Shown: positions 42,328 to 53,689, counted from the stretch's first letter. The stretch is 64,000 nt of DNA from Ceratobasidium sp. AG-K (GCA_037039685.1 JAWNGF010000007.1:1736001-1800000); one strand, 5' to 3'. Program-made: numbers and translations. Notes: a model not told the origin generated them from the sequence alone.

Positions 42328-42741
42328 TGTCATGAGCTGACTAAGCTCAGACATTTTATTCTGATTTTATATCTTTTTTTCCGAACACTTTCCTTTTTTG
42401 GTACAAATGTCCTCTGGCGCTTAACTTGTATCATGTGATGTATTTGTCTTTTCATTTGATATTGGTGATGCTTCCGGAACTTCCAGAATGTTGAGTCATA
42501 TCTCTTATCTCGCTTATCATTGGTTGTACTCGGCTTTCCCACACTGATAGATGATGACATGGCCTTGATCCCTCATGTATATAAACCCAGAGGTCAAGCC
42601 GGTTAACAACAAGGCTTGACCTCCTCTCCACTAGGACTTGCTAAAATCAAATCCTCTTACTATCACTACTCCTTGGGTTCTAAGACTTGTCTAAGTCAAA
42701 CCCCTTAACCTTTATATACCTAATTGACCCAAGTCGGGACA
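42328..42741 (+). repeat. Element G 3' LTR
   Basis: 414 bp, 98.8% identical to 35333-35746. ATTCC follows. Confidence 0.94.
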
Positions 42742-45332
42742 ATTCCTAGCCGCTTGTAGACTGCTTCTAAGAAGTGTGATTTGAAGGTAGTTCCTCTATC
42801 TGAAACAGTGGTTTTGGGGAACCCATGAAGACGCCATACTTCCTTCACAAAGATATTGGCCAGTTCTTCTGAGTTTGTGGATTCCTTGCAGGGGATGAAG
42901 TGTGCCATTCTGGAAAAGCGGTCCATCACAACAAGGACACTGTCAAACCCTTGTGATTTTGGTAGTTTCACAATAAAGTCATATGCAATATTTTCCCAAG
43001 GTTTCACCAGAATGGGCAAGGGTTTGAGTGGTAGGTGTCCTTTGCTTCCCTTCCCTCTTTGGCACGCTTTGCAGCTGTCAATGTACTTGTTGACTTGGGC
43101 TTTCATGCCTGGCCAGTAGTAGTTCCTAGAGATGAGTTCTAGATTTCTGGCTTGTCCTTGGTGACCCGCAATGGGTGAGTCGTGGTAGAGCTTGAGAAGC
43201 TTCAGTTTGATGTCTTTTTCGTCAGGAACAACAATTCTCCCTTGATACCAGAGGAGATCTTCACTCATTTTGTAGTCCTTGAACTGTTTTTTCACAGAGG
43301 GTGGTAGGTCTTCCTTTCCCTTGGTGCTTTTGATCAGTGTCTCCAGGCTTTCATCCTCTTCCAGAGCTTCTTTGATCTCTGCAATAATGTTGTTGCTCAT
43401 CAGGGCTGAAAATCCCTTGAAGTTTTCAGTGGAGATCATCACTTGTTCCGCGGAGGCAATATCGTTGTGATTGTTTCTTCTTGAAAGAATGTCTGGTTTT
43501 TCCGACATTTTGCCAGGTCTGTAGTGGATCTCGAAATTGTAGCTTGCCAGCATGAGCAGCCATCTGTTGTGTTGTTGGTTGAAGGTGCTGGCCTTCTGCC
43601 AGTAAGTAAGGTTTTTGTGATCTGTGTAGATCACTATTGGTTCCTTTGTTCCTTCAAGGTGGATGCGCCAGTGTCGTAATGCTTCTATGATGGCAAGAAG
43701 CTCCTTGTCATGCATGTTGTAATTCAGTTCTGCTTCTTTGAAGCTTTTTGAGAGAAACCCTACTGGGTGTAAGTATCCGTCCTTTTGCTGTTGGCTAAGG
43801 ATAGCCCCCATTGCAACCCCTGAGGCATCTGTCTCAAGGAAGTACTGCTTTGATTTGTTGGGATGTGCAAGCACTGGTTCTCTTGATATGTCGTCTTTGA
43901 GGGAGTCAAAGGCTTCCTGGTGTTCTGAGTTCCATTCCCATTTTCTGTCCTTTCTTGTCAATTGAGTCAGGGGTTTGACAATTGAGGAGAAAGCCACCAC
44001 AAATCTTCTATAGAAGTTGCAGAAACCAATGAACACCTGTAGTTGTTTCACAGTCTTGGGAGTGGGCCATTCTTGGATAGTTTTGATCTTGTCCTTGTTC
44101 ATGGAAATGCCGTCCTCATTGACAACGAACGTGACCCAGTCAGCCCTTTTCCCATAGAAGGTACATTTCTTCAGGTTTCCAGAGAGGTTGTTCTTCCTCA
44201 ATCTTTGCAAGACCTCCTTGATATCTATGGTGTGTTGATCTCTTCCTCGGGAAATAATAAGGATGTCATTGATGTAGATCACAATCTTCACCCCAATCAT
44301 GTCCCTGAAGATGCAGTCCATCATTCTTTGGAAAGTAGATGGTGCATTCTTGAGGCCAAAGGCCATCACGGTGTATTTGAAAAGCCCTTCTGAGGTGATA
44401 AATGCTGTCTTCCATTTGTCTCCTTTTCTGATTCTGACATTCCAAAAGCCATTCTTCAGATCAAGCAAAGTGATGAAAAGTTCTTCCTTTGAACTTTCTC
44501 CAGTCTTCTTGAAGATCTCTAGTAGCTGTTCAAGAAGCAGAATAGGATAGCGGTCTGGGATGGTTTCTTTGTTTGCTCCTCTGTAGTCAACAACAGGATG
44601 TAGGTCAGGGATGGTTTGTCCTTCCTTCAGGGCTTTTTTGACACAGAAAAGGCTTGCAGCTAGGGGAGACTTGCTGGGTCTGATACGTCCTGACCGGAGT
44701 TTGTTCTCAATGTATTCCTTTGTTGCTTCTCTTTCCCTTGGTGACAGAGGGTAGGCCTTTCTTGGTTTTGGAAGCCAATTGTTGTCATAGAAGTCAATTC
44801 TACAATCCCATTCTCTGTGTTCAGGCAGTTTGTTGTATTTTTCTTCATTGAAGACGTCCTTGAATTCTTCAAGTTCTTTTGGTAGCTCCTGAAGTAGTCC
44901 TGCTTTGGCAATAAGGGGATCTTCTGTCTTCCATTTGATAGCAAAGGGGGACCAGGATATCTCAGGGTTGGTCTCTTTCAGCCATGGCATTCCTAAAATC
45001 ATGGGTTGTGTCCCAGTGTTCATGACATAGAACTTTTGGTAGAAAGTCCTTCCTTCTAGATCAAATTTCAGCTTGCACCTGAACCAGATCTGATCCTTTT
45101 GTGTTTTTCCATCAATGGTTTCGATGCTTCTGGGGCTTTGTAACTTGGTCAAGGGGATATTGTTTTCTTTGGCAAAGTTCAGGTTGATGAAGTTTCTAGA
45201 CAAGCCGGAGTCAATGAGAGTTGAGATTTTTTCTGTGATTCCCTCTGCAGTTGTGTATACCATGGGTGTTTCATTTGTAGCCTTGCAATAGTATACATTT
45301 TGCAGAGAGGATATTGGGGCATCTTCACACAC
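42742..45332 (-). pseudogene. pol: Element F pol, 5' part: PR-RT-RNase H-INT core with Y-I-N-D
   Basis: Open frame in the -1 frame relative to gag. Protease reads D-S-G-L at about residue 42, where Ala is usual. The RT active site is Y-I-N-D at about 352, losing the first catalytic Asp (coding strand AAT for GAT). RNase H has T-D-A-S-G and T-D-H; the integrase zinc finger is present (H-D-S...H, C-K-A-C), as are D and S-D-R-G. It is cut by G just before the catalytic Glu region and continues at 35327. Confidence 0.88.
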
Positions 45333-45359
45333 AGTGGAGAGATGCCCATCTAGTTTTCC
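45317..45359 (-). promoter_or_regulatory. -1 frameshift cassette of element F (non-canonical heptamer)
   Basis: GGAAAAC (45353-45359) precedes the gag TAG. Then a 5-nt spacer and an 8-bp perfect stem GGGCATCT/AGATGCCC (45340-45347, 45317-45324) around 15 nt. Two transitions from TCGGGAAAC would give this sequence, so it is probably decayed. Confidence 0.55.
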
Positions 45360-47512
45360 AATTCGGAATTGGTGGATCCGTTTGCTTTCTCAACTTTGAG
45401 TTCAGCAGCTTTTACTTTCAAAGGCTTCTTCCCTTTGTCCTTGTAGGTCCACTCTTTTGTGCAGTCAGCAAGATTGTGCCCTGTTTCCCCACATTTGATG
45501 CAGAGGTTGTTTTCCCTTTGGTGTTTCTTCTCTTCTTTTGGGACCAGGTCTCCTTTGATTTTCTGGGTTCTGGAACCTTCCGCTTGGGCTGGTTGTTCGT
45601 TCCTTTTCCTTGTGCTAACTGGATTGGTCAGTTTGTTGATTTCTTCTGCTTGTAGGGCGATATTGATCCATCCTTCAAGATCTCGCTGTTCTGCTTCCAC
45701 TCTGTCTCTAAGTTCTTCACAAACGAGTTCTGTTTTGATGAGGCGATTCAGGCCTTGTCTGAATCGTGCCACTAGGGCAGCGTTGTTCCAGTCAAGTTCT
45801 TGGGAAAGGAGTCAGAAGTCAGAGACATATTCCAATACGCTCCTGTTTTGGTAAAGTCGTTGGATCCCTTGTTCAGCTTGAACTTTCTTGCTGAGGTCGC
45901 TCCATTGTCTGTTGTAAGCTTCTTGGAAAGCTTCCCATGAGTCTAGCCATGGGTGGTCTAGATTGTTGTTGTATCAGTTCAGAACTGGCTGTGCCCAATT
46001 CCCAGTGGGTCCTTCTGCCATGTTCATCAAAACTGCAACAATGCACTGTTCATCCGTGTCATACTGGGTAGGGTTGAGACAAAAATAGGCCTTCATTCTT
46101 GCAAGGAAGGTTTTGGCTGCAGTTCCCCTAGTTCCTTTGAAGGCCTTTGGTATTTTGATGCGTGGTCCTGAGTTTCCTCCATTGCCTCCTTGATTTGTTT
46201 GGATGATAAATGTTCCTCCTTCATCCCTGATTTGATACCTGGATTGCCCTTGTATTTCAAACAAGGGTGATCATCGTCTCTGTGGCAGATCAGGAGGTGG
46301 CTGTCTTTGTTGTGGGATATCAGCAGAGGTTTGTCGTAATTCCTCCCTTTGGTGTTTGGATTCTGCTTGGGCATCAGCACCAATTTGCTCGAGGAGATCG
46401 AATGTTTCCCTAGTTTGTAGGCGGACCTCTTGCATCCTAGTGGTTTGATCCTGGAATCCATTGGTCACTTCCTCATTGATTCTTCCAAGGGTGATGGTCA
46501 TGTTTCTCATTCCCTCTGCTATCCTTCCTAGGGTTTCTTCAATGCATGTAATGCGCTGGGCTTGTCCTTGCAAGGTTTGATTCATCAGGAGATCAAAATT
46601 GTTCAACCTATTGTTGATTTGTTCGGAATTTTCAACCAATCATTCAAAAACTTCAAGGATTCGCTGTTGAATGTGATCTACATTCCTAAGTCTTTTGTAG
46701 AAAGTGTTGACTCCATCTTCCATTCTAGAAGTGATGCACTCAATTTGCTGCATCATGTTTGTTCTATCTTGGGTTTGTAGATCCCATCGTTGTTCCAACC
46801 CTTCAATTCTAAGGGCTTGGACTGCGTTCTCCTGTTGATACTGGATCTGAAGGGTGTTGAAGATCCTTTCCAGGGCTTGGATTGGATTTCCTTCCATATT
46901 TTCCATCAGTCGTTCTTGTCTCAGTCCTTCATCCTGTGAAATTGATTCAACACTTCCCTGTGATTGGAAGGTTGATGGCACACTCAGGGCACTGTGAGTC
47001 CTAGGGACTTCTACTAGTGGTGGCATGGATGCAGGGGTAGCTATTGGTGGAGGAAATTGCATTCCAAAGTTGGGAAATGCTAAAGGACGTCTAGTCCCTG
47101 TTGTCCCGGTGTTTGATGGTCCTGGGGTTGCGTTTCTAAGTGGTCCTGGTATCCTAATCACATGCACAGCCCTAGGGCTAATCACACTTTCCCCATGGAA
47201 AGTGACAATTGGTGCTGGTGGTGGTGGTGTGTTGATTGGATTTTCAACCACTCGAATTGTTGGTGAGGTGGATCTTTGCTTGTTTGAACTTCTGGGTTCT
47301 TCTTGAGTTCCTGATGTTTCAATAATGTTGCCAATTCCTCCTGGGACACTGGTGGAGGGGGGTCTTGATGCACCGCCGGCACTCCTAAGTGGCGCCGTCC
47401 AGTCGCCTGCCTGTTCTCTTGCTCCTCTTGAGGGGTTTGATCGGATTTCGACCATTGTTGCTGTTGGAGCCTTGCTCCTTTGAGACGCTGCACTTGAGGA
47501 TTGATTGTCCAT
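45350..47512 (-). pseudogene. gag: Element F gag with four in-frame TGA codons
   Basis: ATG at 47512, TAG at 45350-45352. Proline-rich N-terminal third, helical middle, capsid region (from about 46200) and zinc knuckle (C-I-K-C...H...C). TGA at 46640-46642, 46271-46273, 45974-45976 and 45812-45814, all in the same frame. At least two appear to be TGG to TGA. Confidence 0.85.
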
Positions 47513-47554
47513 GTTGTCACATGATCTTGTTTTCTTGTGGCTCAGTGTACAAAG

Positions 47555-47566
47555 AGCTTGCTTTGC
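47555..47566 (-). promoter_or_regulatory. Self-primer binding site of element F
   Basis: Coding-strand GCAAAGCAAGCT, 2 nt inside the LTR, perfectly complementary to AGCTTGCTTTGC at 47778-47789 in the LTR. Confidence 0.75.
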
Positions 47567-47568
47567 AA

Positions 47569-48065
47569 TGTTGCAACCTGCTAATGCCTATGGTTGACAA
47601 CCGCTAATGGCCTTTGAGATGTGGGAACAATATGTGATAAGTCTTCTAAGACTCTATCACTAGGGTGGACAAATGCTAGTCTTGTCAGTACAAGTCACTA
47701 GCTCCTACGTCCAAGTGGCTGTGCTAAAGGCTAAGTAGCCAAGTGCCTCTGATCACACTGCAGGGAGAGTTGACAAGGCAAAGCAAGCTGGGGGTGACCA
47801 TGCTTGCAAGCCAGTATATATACTCAGAGAATGGGTGAGTCATAGTAAATACATGAGTCACACGTCTGAGTCAAAGTCCAAGTCATAAAGGGGCTGCGCA
47901 GGCCAGCCAATAGAAAACAGCATGAGTCATATGACTCATGGTAACACATCATCCATACACCTTACTAAACAAGGGAGAGGGCACAACAAAGGGAAAGGGC
48001 ACTTAAGGCGCTGGTACAAGCCATGAGACCACAAACAGAGAAAGAGGGAGGGACAGGTCACGACA
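47569..48065 (-). repeat. Element F 5' LTR
   Basis: 497 bp; coding-strand TGTCGTGACC to GTTGCAACA. TATATATA at 47815-47822, start 33 nt on. Five TGA(C/G)TCA sites lie upstream of the TATA box (47836, 47854, 47867, 47923, 47932). Confidence 0.9.
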
Positions 48066-49235
48066 CTGGAACTTGTGTCTTGAACATACATTTGGCCTTC
48101 TATGAAGAAATTTGTCAATTCATATGTTACCCACTGCGACAGCTGCATCAGATCAAAGCTGACAAATCAAATACCTATAGGATTACTCAAACCTACACAA
48201 ATACCCAAAGGACCATGGGACAATATCACTTTTGATCAAATCACAGGTCTCCCAGAGTCAGAAGGATTTGATGCAATCCTAACAGTAGTTGATTGCCACT
48301 CAAAAATGGTACATTACATCCCAACCCATTCAGACACCACAGCTGTTGACATTGCAAACTTATTCATGACTTATATATGGAAACTGCATGGACTACCCAA
48401 ATCTACCATTTCAGATAGAGGGACAAATTTTGTGGCAAAATTCATGCAACATTTATGCAAATGTTTGGATATTAAACCCACCTTCTCAACAGCCTACAGA
48501 CCCCAAACAGACAGACAATCTGAATGTCTAAATCAAGTTGTAGGAATCTTCCTAAGGCACTATACAAGTCACCTACAAGATGATTGGGTTTCACTACTAC
48601 CTATGGCAGAATTTGCATATAACAATAGTTGTCACTCTGCCACTGGAAAAACACCATTCAAAGTTTGTTAGGGCTATAACCCAAGAATGTCCTTCACCAA
48701 AACAAGCTCAAACTTGGTCCCAGCTGCAGACAAACATGCAAAATTCCTAGAACAAGGATATGAAGAAGTTAAAGCAGCTCTTGCATTAGCCAACAAAAGA
48801 ATGAAATATTTCTATGACCAGAATCGTCGGGCACCAGAAAACATCAAAACGGACAGACCATCAGGAAAACTGAGTCATAAGTGACTAGACACATTTGAAG
48901 TAGTCCAGGCCATGAGTTCACATGCCATTAAACTCAAACTGCCACATACTATGAAAATACATTCTGTTTTTCTTGTCTCCCTCTTAAAGAAGTTCCATGA
49001 TGACCCCCACAACAGAGCTCCTATTTAACCTACACCAATTATCACAAAGGAAGGAGAAGAAGAATGGGAAGTCAAAGAAATTCTAAATGTTTGCCAACAG
49101 AACAAAAAATGGGAATACTTTGTCAAATGGAAGGACCATGGTATTGAGCACAACTCCTGGGAACCAGTATCCTTTTTCAAGAATGCAGCAGAAGCTGTAG
49201 CCAATTTCCACAAGAAGTTCACCAAGAAACATTGA
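48066..49235 (+). pseudogene. pol: Element I pol remnant (integrase, chromodomain), four stops
   Basis: Reads from the integrase zinc finger (L-E-L-V then stop, C-D-S-C) through D, D and E (F-D-Q-I, S-D-R-G, Q-S-E) to a chromodomain (W-E-V-K-E-I-L, V-K-W-K-D, S-W-E-P). In-frame stops: TGA 48081-48083, TAG 48669-48671, TGA 48882-48884, TAA 49026-49028. Ends at TGA 49233-49235. Confidence 0.87.
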
Positions 49236-49239
49236 CCTT

Positions 49240-49251
49240 GAGAGGGGGTAA
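49240..49251 (+). promoter_or_regulatory. Polypurine tract of element I
   Basis: GAGAGGGGGTAA before the LTR. Confidence 0.7.
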
Positions 49252-49645
49252 TGTTATGACCTCATAGGATTTATCCCGATTTTATGTCTTTTTTCCAAAC
49301 CACTTTCCTTTTTTGGTACAATTGTCTTGTCCAGATCATGTGATGTATTTGTCTTTCCTTTGGCAATCTGTGGTGCTTCTGATAAGCCAAGTCATATTGA
49401 ATTGGATCATGTATTTGATATAGATATGGATTTCCCACATTGCCTCTGTTGATACAGGGCAGTGCACTCTCATGTATATAAGCTTGGAGGGCAAGCCTGT
49501 TAACAACACGGCTTGACCTCCTTTCCATAGCACTTGCCAATCAATGCTTATCTATCTAAAAACATTGCGCTTCCTTAAGCTCTTGCACCTTACAATTGAG
49601 CTTCTTAACTATATCCTTTAGCTACCTAATTGCCAAGTCAGGACA
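49252..49645 (+). repeat. Element I 3' LTR
   Basis: 394 bp, TGTTATGACC to CAGGACA. It shares blocks with the G LTR, including TATATAAG and GGCTTGACCTCC at the predicted start. Confidence 0.88.
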
Positions 49646-49717
49646 CCCACCTTCTCACAGCCATTGCCTCACTCAAGCACTCCAAGCTCTCTCAAAACTC
49701 CTATACTGCTGTCCATC

Positions 49718-50332
49718 ATGTCCATTCATTGACCCCACAACAACACCCCTTACAACAGCTGGGGCAGCTTGGATACCCACCTCCACTATATGCCAGAAGG
49801 CTTCAAGAGCAAACTAGACTTAGGCATCCCCTACCTGCACTTTGGGCTCATTCCTCCTGCTACCAAGTGTACCTGCTCATGCAAGGGGCCCAATCTTTTC
49901 TACTGTGTGCACTATGGCTATCCTTACTACCTGAGCAGCAACAATCCCACTTCCCTGTGCAGCAGTCCTTTCTATTGCTGGCACCATTTTATTGCCCACC
50001 ATTTCCATGATTTCCACAAGGTCATTGTTTGGCATTGTTTGGAAAGTGGCCCACTGGAGGTTAAAGTGTCCCTATCCAAGTACATAGACCATTTCTACAT
50101 TGGAAACAGCAAGGAATTGCATATTTCTTTCAATTGACCTGTGCTCAGAGAAGTCCCAGAGCCCAAACCACCTGTTCTCCAGTACCCAGAGCTTGAAATG
50201 CTTCCAGAGGAGCCTATTGCTAGTTGTGGATGGTTCCCAGAATCTCCAGTTGCTTCTGATTGGGGCAGTGATTTTCAAGTAGGCTGGGGCCAATGCCAAT
50301 GGTCCAATGACTCTGCCAATGGTCCATTTTAG
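49718..50332 (+). pseudogene. Element J accessory-ORF remnant, two TGA codons
   Basis: A frame in the ORF3 position, from ATG 49718 to the TAG at 50330-50332, with TGA at 49730-49732 and 50135-50137. The product is rich in aromatic residues, His and Cys (K-C-T-C-S-C-K-G), with an acidic, proline-rich end. Position and composition suggest an ORF3 relative, but I see no firm sequence match. Confidence 0.45.
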
Positions 50333-50344
50333 GGGGGGGGGCCA

Positions 50345-50829
50345 TGTCACAAGTCATGCTCCTGACAATGGTCTAGTGTTGGGTGTCTCTGTGCTGTGTG
50401 CCTCTCCCTCTCCCGCTTGTGCTCATCCTCTGCCACATACTTTGTTTCGATTGTTGCTCCATTGTTGTTGCTTCCCTTGCTTAGCTGTTTGCACACATGG
50501 CTGATCAGCATGTTGCCTTTGTTCTCTGATTGTCCCATGTTGCTGCGCTTAGATCTCCACATGCTACATGCACTTCTTCTTCTGATGTTCTGTTCTTGCT
50601 CCTTTTGTGCCTGTTATGCTTTCCTAATGTATATAGCTCTGCTTTTTGCTTGCTATAAAAGATGGAAGGGAAATTGTCTTGGAACCCCAAGAACAATTTA
50701 CCTTGTTGTTTACCCACTCTACTTTGCCCTGAGGAAGTTATCCAACATCCTTTGGACCCTCTCATTGATTTCCAGGCCTAAGAGCCACTCATTGGTCTTA
50801 GACAACCCTTCTCTGAACAGGTTGTGACA
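50345..50829 (+). repeat. Element J 3' LTR
   Basis: 485 bp with 8-bp inverted ends TGTCACAA/TTGTGACA, preceded by a ten-G polypurine tract (50332-50341). Contains TATAAAAG near 50655. Confidence 0.8.
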
Positions 50830-51529
50830 CAATGTGATACAAATCCACTTAAGTAGGTACAGGTAATGATTTAGCTAACAAGCTTGATGTCTAATTACCA
50901 AACACAGGTTCTGCCTTTCTCACCTATCAAACACCCCAGGAAACTGGCTTGTGTCAGCCTGAACAACCTCTTATGTCAACTATACAACACCTGTGTTGAA
51001 AATATTGCCTGCAATGTGAGTACAAGATTTGCCACTTCTCTGTCCAAACCACTTGTGCTGAGACAAACTTGCTAGAAGTCACTGTAGGTCAATTTCTTTT
51101 TAAACACAAGGCACAACAAAGAGACATAGGTGAGGTCATGACATGCAGTGTGCTGTACTGCAGGGGTGATTTTGCTGATGATACCCATCCTCCGGCAAGC
51201 TGCTTGTTACTCACCTGTTCTTGTAATCAGTGTGCACCTACACCTTGTCTTGTGCAAGAGTGCTACCAGGTGGGGGGTAATGCATTTATTGGTTGAGAAT
51301 ATCAACATGCTCCAGTGATCCTCCTGCACAAATCCTAACATGACTGATTGCTCACCTGCCCTCACTGAGATCTCCCAATGCTCCTCATCAGAAGCCACAC
51401 CATGCCATCAAAACACCACACCTCACAATCAAAACACCATACCTCACAAGGGCTTGCAGAGTCTATGACGCCCTTTGGCATGCTCTGCAGCTCTGGAGGG
51501 CAAAGCTATTTTGCTGAAGCCTGACCTCT
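50830..51529 (+). other. Unassigned 700 bp between elements J and K
   Basis: No ORF above about 75 codons that looks real, no LTR ends, tRNA or repeat recognised. It may be host DNA or a very old repeat. CCTCT at 51525-51529 should be the left target duplication of K. Confidence 0.5.
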
Positions 51530-51986
51530 TGTTGTAAGCTTCTTCTTGGTGGCTATGAGACAAGCCGCGATGGAGAGTGGACGGCACTAAGACCTAAGTG
51601 ACCTCTTGAACCGCAACGCACTTAAGCGTCTGTAGGCTCTTGAGGGTAGGGGTGGTTCTAAGTGTCACTCGAAGGGGATGTTTTGACGAGACAAAACAAG
51701 CTGGGGTTACCAGGCTTGTTGGTCCTCTATATATATTCAAGAAGTGGCCGAGTCATACAAGGCGCAGCCACATGAGTCACAGCAGTCAACCAGTCAGGAG
51801 TGTCCAAGTGAGTCATGCTGTATGAACAGACATGACTCGTACAAAGCACAGCCGCGTTACACAATGTAACAGAATAACCACAAGAAGGTGGCAACGCGGC
51901 AAGCGGAAACAGAAACACAACACAGAAGAAGGAAACAGGAGGGCGAGGCAACAGGCGAGTCCGATGGAGTGAGCTGGCTCACGACA
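51530..51986 (-). repeat. Element K 3' LTR
   Basis: 457 bp; the plus-strand left end is TGTTGT, the right end ACGACA. It has the family-A TATA box and self-primer sequence. Confidence 0.93.
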
Positions 51987-52000
51987 TTACTCCCCCCTAA
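51987..52000 (-). promoter_or_regulatory. Polypurine tract of element K
   Basis: Coding-strand TTAGGGGGGAGTAA. Confidence 0.8.
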
Positions 52001-52028
52001 GAGACCGTCTAGGGGACCTGGACGGGCT

Positions 52029-52793
52029 CTATTGGATCCCACAATCCTTGCCTTTTGCAAGCATGTACTCCTCCAGTCCCTCGTCCTCCTCCAGGGTCAG
52101 GTCGATGGGATTGAAGACGGTATTTCCCGGTTCGTCCGAGAACTTCTCCCATTCTTCCCAAGTCTCCTCCTTCGTCCAATCCGCACTTGACCAGTCCAAA
52201 ATCCTCTCCCGGGCCTCCACATGCCCCTTGTCCCACTGTCGCACATCGGGCTCTATCTCCTTCCATGCCGACACGTCAGTCTCCTCCTTCTTCCACCAGT
52301 AGGGTTCCCATTCGATCTCCTCCTTCTGGTATCTGCCTTGCTCCATCCTCCAGTCGCTCAGGTCCTTCTCGTAGTTGGCGTCCCAGGCATTGTTCCATCT
52401 AGGTCGGAGCGTTGGCTGCCTTCCGTCGTAACCTGGTACCCACTGGCTCGAGTACGCCCCTTCTTGTCCCCATTCAACCACCCCGAGCATGTGGGTGGAG
52501 AGGAGCACGACCTCCGAGACCTGGAATGCGGCGCACCCCCGGCAGACGTATATGTCCTTTCGTAGGAGCTGCATGCGTGTCGGCCATTTTTTCCCGACCC
52601 ACTGGAATTCCCCCAGGTCTGAGTGGAGGATGTCGTCCGAGGCCCTGAAATGCATTCTCCCCGAGCCTTGTTGCGACCTCTTGAAGACGTATAGGGCGGC
52701 CCCGGAGTCAAGGATCCTTGCCGTGGCAAAGGCAGGTCCCTCCAGGACGCGGGTGAGGTTGTTGGCAATGGTGGAGCGGGAGACGGCAGGCAT
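52029..52793 (-). CDS. Element K accessory ORF3
   Basis: 254 aa from ATGCCTGCC, intact and very close to ORF3 of D and B. C-R-G-C, Trp-rich half, N-P-I-D-L-T-L-E-E-D-E and the same C-terminus as D. Overlaps the pol tail. Function unknown. Confidence 0.75.
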   Translation of the reverse strand: MPAVSRSTIANNLTRVLEGPAFATARILDSGAALYVFKRSQQGSGRMHFRASDDILHSDLGEFQWVGKKWPTRMQLLRKDIYVCRGCAAFQVSEVVLLSTHMLGVVEWGQEGAYSSQWVPGYDGRQPTLRPRWNNAWDANYEKDLSDWRMEQGRYQKEEIEWEPYWWKKEETDVSAWKEIEPDVRQWDKGHVEARERILDWSSADWTKEETWEEWEKFSDEPGNTVFNPIDLTLEEDEGLEEYMLAKGKDCGIQ

Positions 52794-53234
52794 TGCAGAG
52801 GGCAAAAAAGGTTTAAAGCGTGGAGTTGGGAGTGTTTTTTGGAGTAGTAGCAAGTTTTGAAAGTGACGCTACTAGTCTCGCTCCCTCTGCCTTTTATCTT
52901 CCCTGGAGTGTAGTTAGATGGCGTGGGAGCCTCAGGGTGTCGGCGTAGAAGGTCCTTGATGACTCTTGAAAGGTGACCAAAATCTTCCGCCCTTTGTTCT
53001 GTGTCTTCCTCACTTCCATAACCCTTCCATCTGACCCTGTAAAAAAGACCGTCCTTTGTCTCTTTCCAGTCCAAAATCTTCTCTACTTCGTATTCTTCCT
53101 CTCCTTCTTCTGTTATGATTGGTGGTGGTCGGGGTTGCTTACGGCTGAATTCAGTGTCTCCTTTGTAAGGGCTCAGCAAATCGATGTGGAAGACAGGGTG
53201 CACCCTCATTGTTGCCGGCAAATCAAGCTCATAA
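52358..53234 (-). CDS. pol: Element K pol, 3' part: GPF to chromodomain and tail
   Basis: Continues from 60457 in frame after removal of L. It carries the end of integrase, the chromodomain (E-E-Y-E-V-E, V-R-W-K-G-Y, D-T-E-Q) and a tail that overlaps ORF3 down to 52358. Confidence 0.88.
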
Positions 53235-53689
53235 TGTCGTAAGCTTCTTGTTGTTGGCTAAGAGACAAGCCGCGATGGAGAGTGGACGGCACTAAGACCT
53301 AAGTGACCTCTTGAACCGCAACACACTTAAGCGTCTGTAGGCTCTTGAGGGTAGGGGTGGTTCTAAGTGTCACTCAAAGGGGATGTTTTGACGAGACAAA
53401 ACAAGCTGGGGTTACCAGGCTTGTTGGTCCTCTATATATATTCAGAAAGTGGCCGAGTCATACAAGGCGCAGCCACATGAGTCATACATAACAGCCAGTC
53501 AGGAGTGTCCATGTGAGTCATGCTGTATGAACAGACATGACTCGTGCAAGGCACAGCCGCGTTACACAATGTAACATATAACCACAAGAAGGTGGCAACG
53601 CGGCAAACAGAAACGGAAACACAACACAAAGAAGAGGACAGGCGGGCGAGACAACGGGCGAGTCCGATGGAGTGAGCTGGCTCACGACA
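53235..53689 (-). repeat. Element L 3' LTR
   Basis: 455 bp; the single difference from the 5' LTR is in GAGCTGGCTC versus GAGCTAGCTC. Confidence 0.95.

Larger units (their letters stand above)
35333..42741 (+). mobile_element. Element G: chromovirus with solo LTR inside, 5-bp TSD ATTCC
   Basis: Plus-strand element with 414-bp LTRs differing at five positions (98.8%), all five CpG transitions. ATTCC at 35328-35332 and 42742-42746. Order: LTR, primer site, long leader, an extra upstream ORF, gag, frameshift, pol, polypurine tract, LTR. It has no ORF3. A solo family-A LTR (H) splits integrase. Confidence 0.95.
33591..48065 (-). mobile_element. Element F: old minus-strand chromovirus split by C and G
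   Basis: From right to left: 5' LTR, primer site, gag, pol, ORF3 (cut at 33591 by C). Its 3' end would lie beyond element C, outside the window. G splits pol; removing it with one ATTCC restores the frame. Gag has four TGA stops, RT reads Y-I-N-D. Its right edge lies inside integrase of element I. Confidence 0.92.
48066..49645 (+). mobile_element. Element I: 3' part of an old chromovirus
   Basis: Integrase-chromodomain remnant plus a 394-bp 3' LTR. Its 5' part is on the far side of element F, outside the window. It is closely related to G in sequence and organisation (no ORF3). Its right end lies in element J. Confidence 0.88.
49646..50829 (+). mobile_element. Element J: 3' end of an older element
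   Basis: ORF3-like remnant, polypurine tract and 485-bp LTR. The rest of J would lie left of I and F, outside the window. The LTR ends (TGTCACAA/TTGTGACA) resemble element C. Confidence 0.8.

Noticed and set aside
50884..51075. 63-codon ORF in the unassigned stretch as a host gene
   Set aside because: Too short, no domain, no promoter or intron signals.
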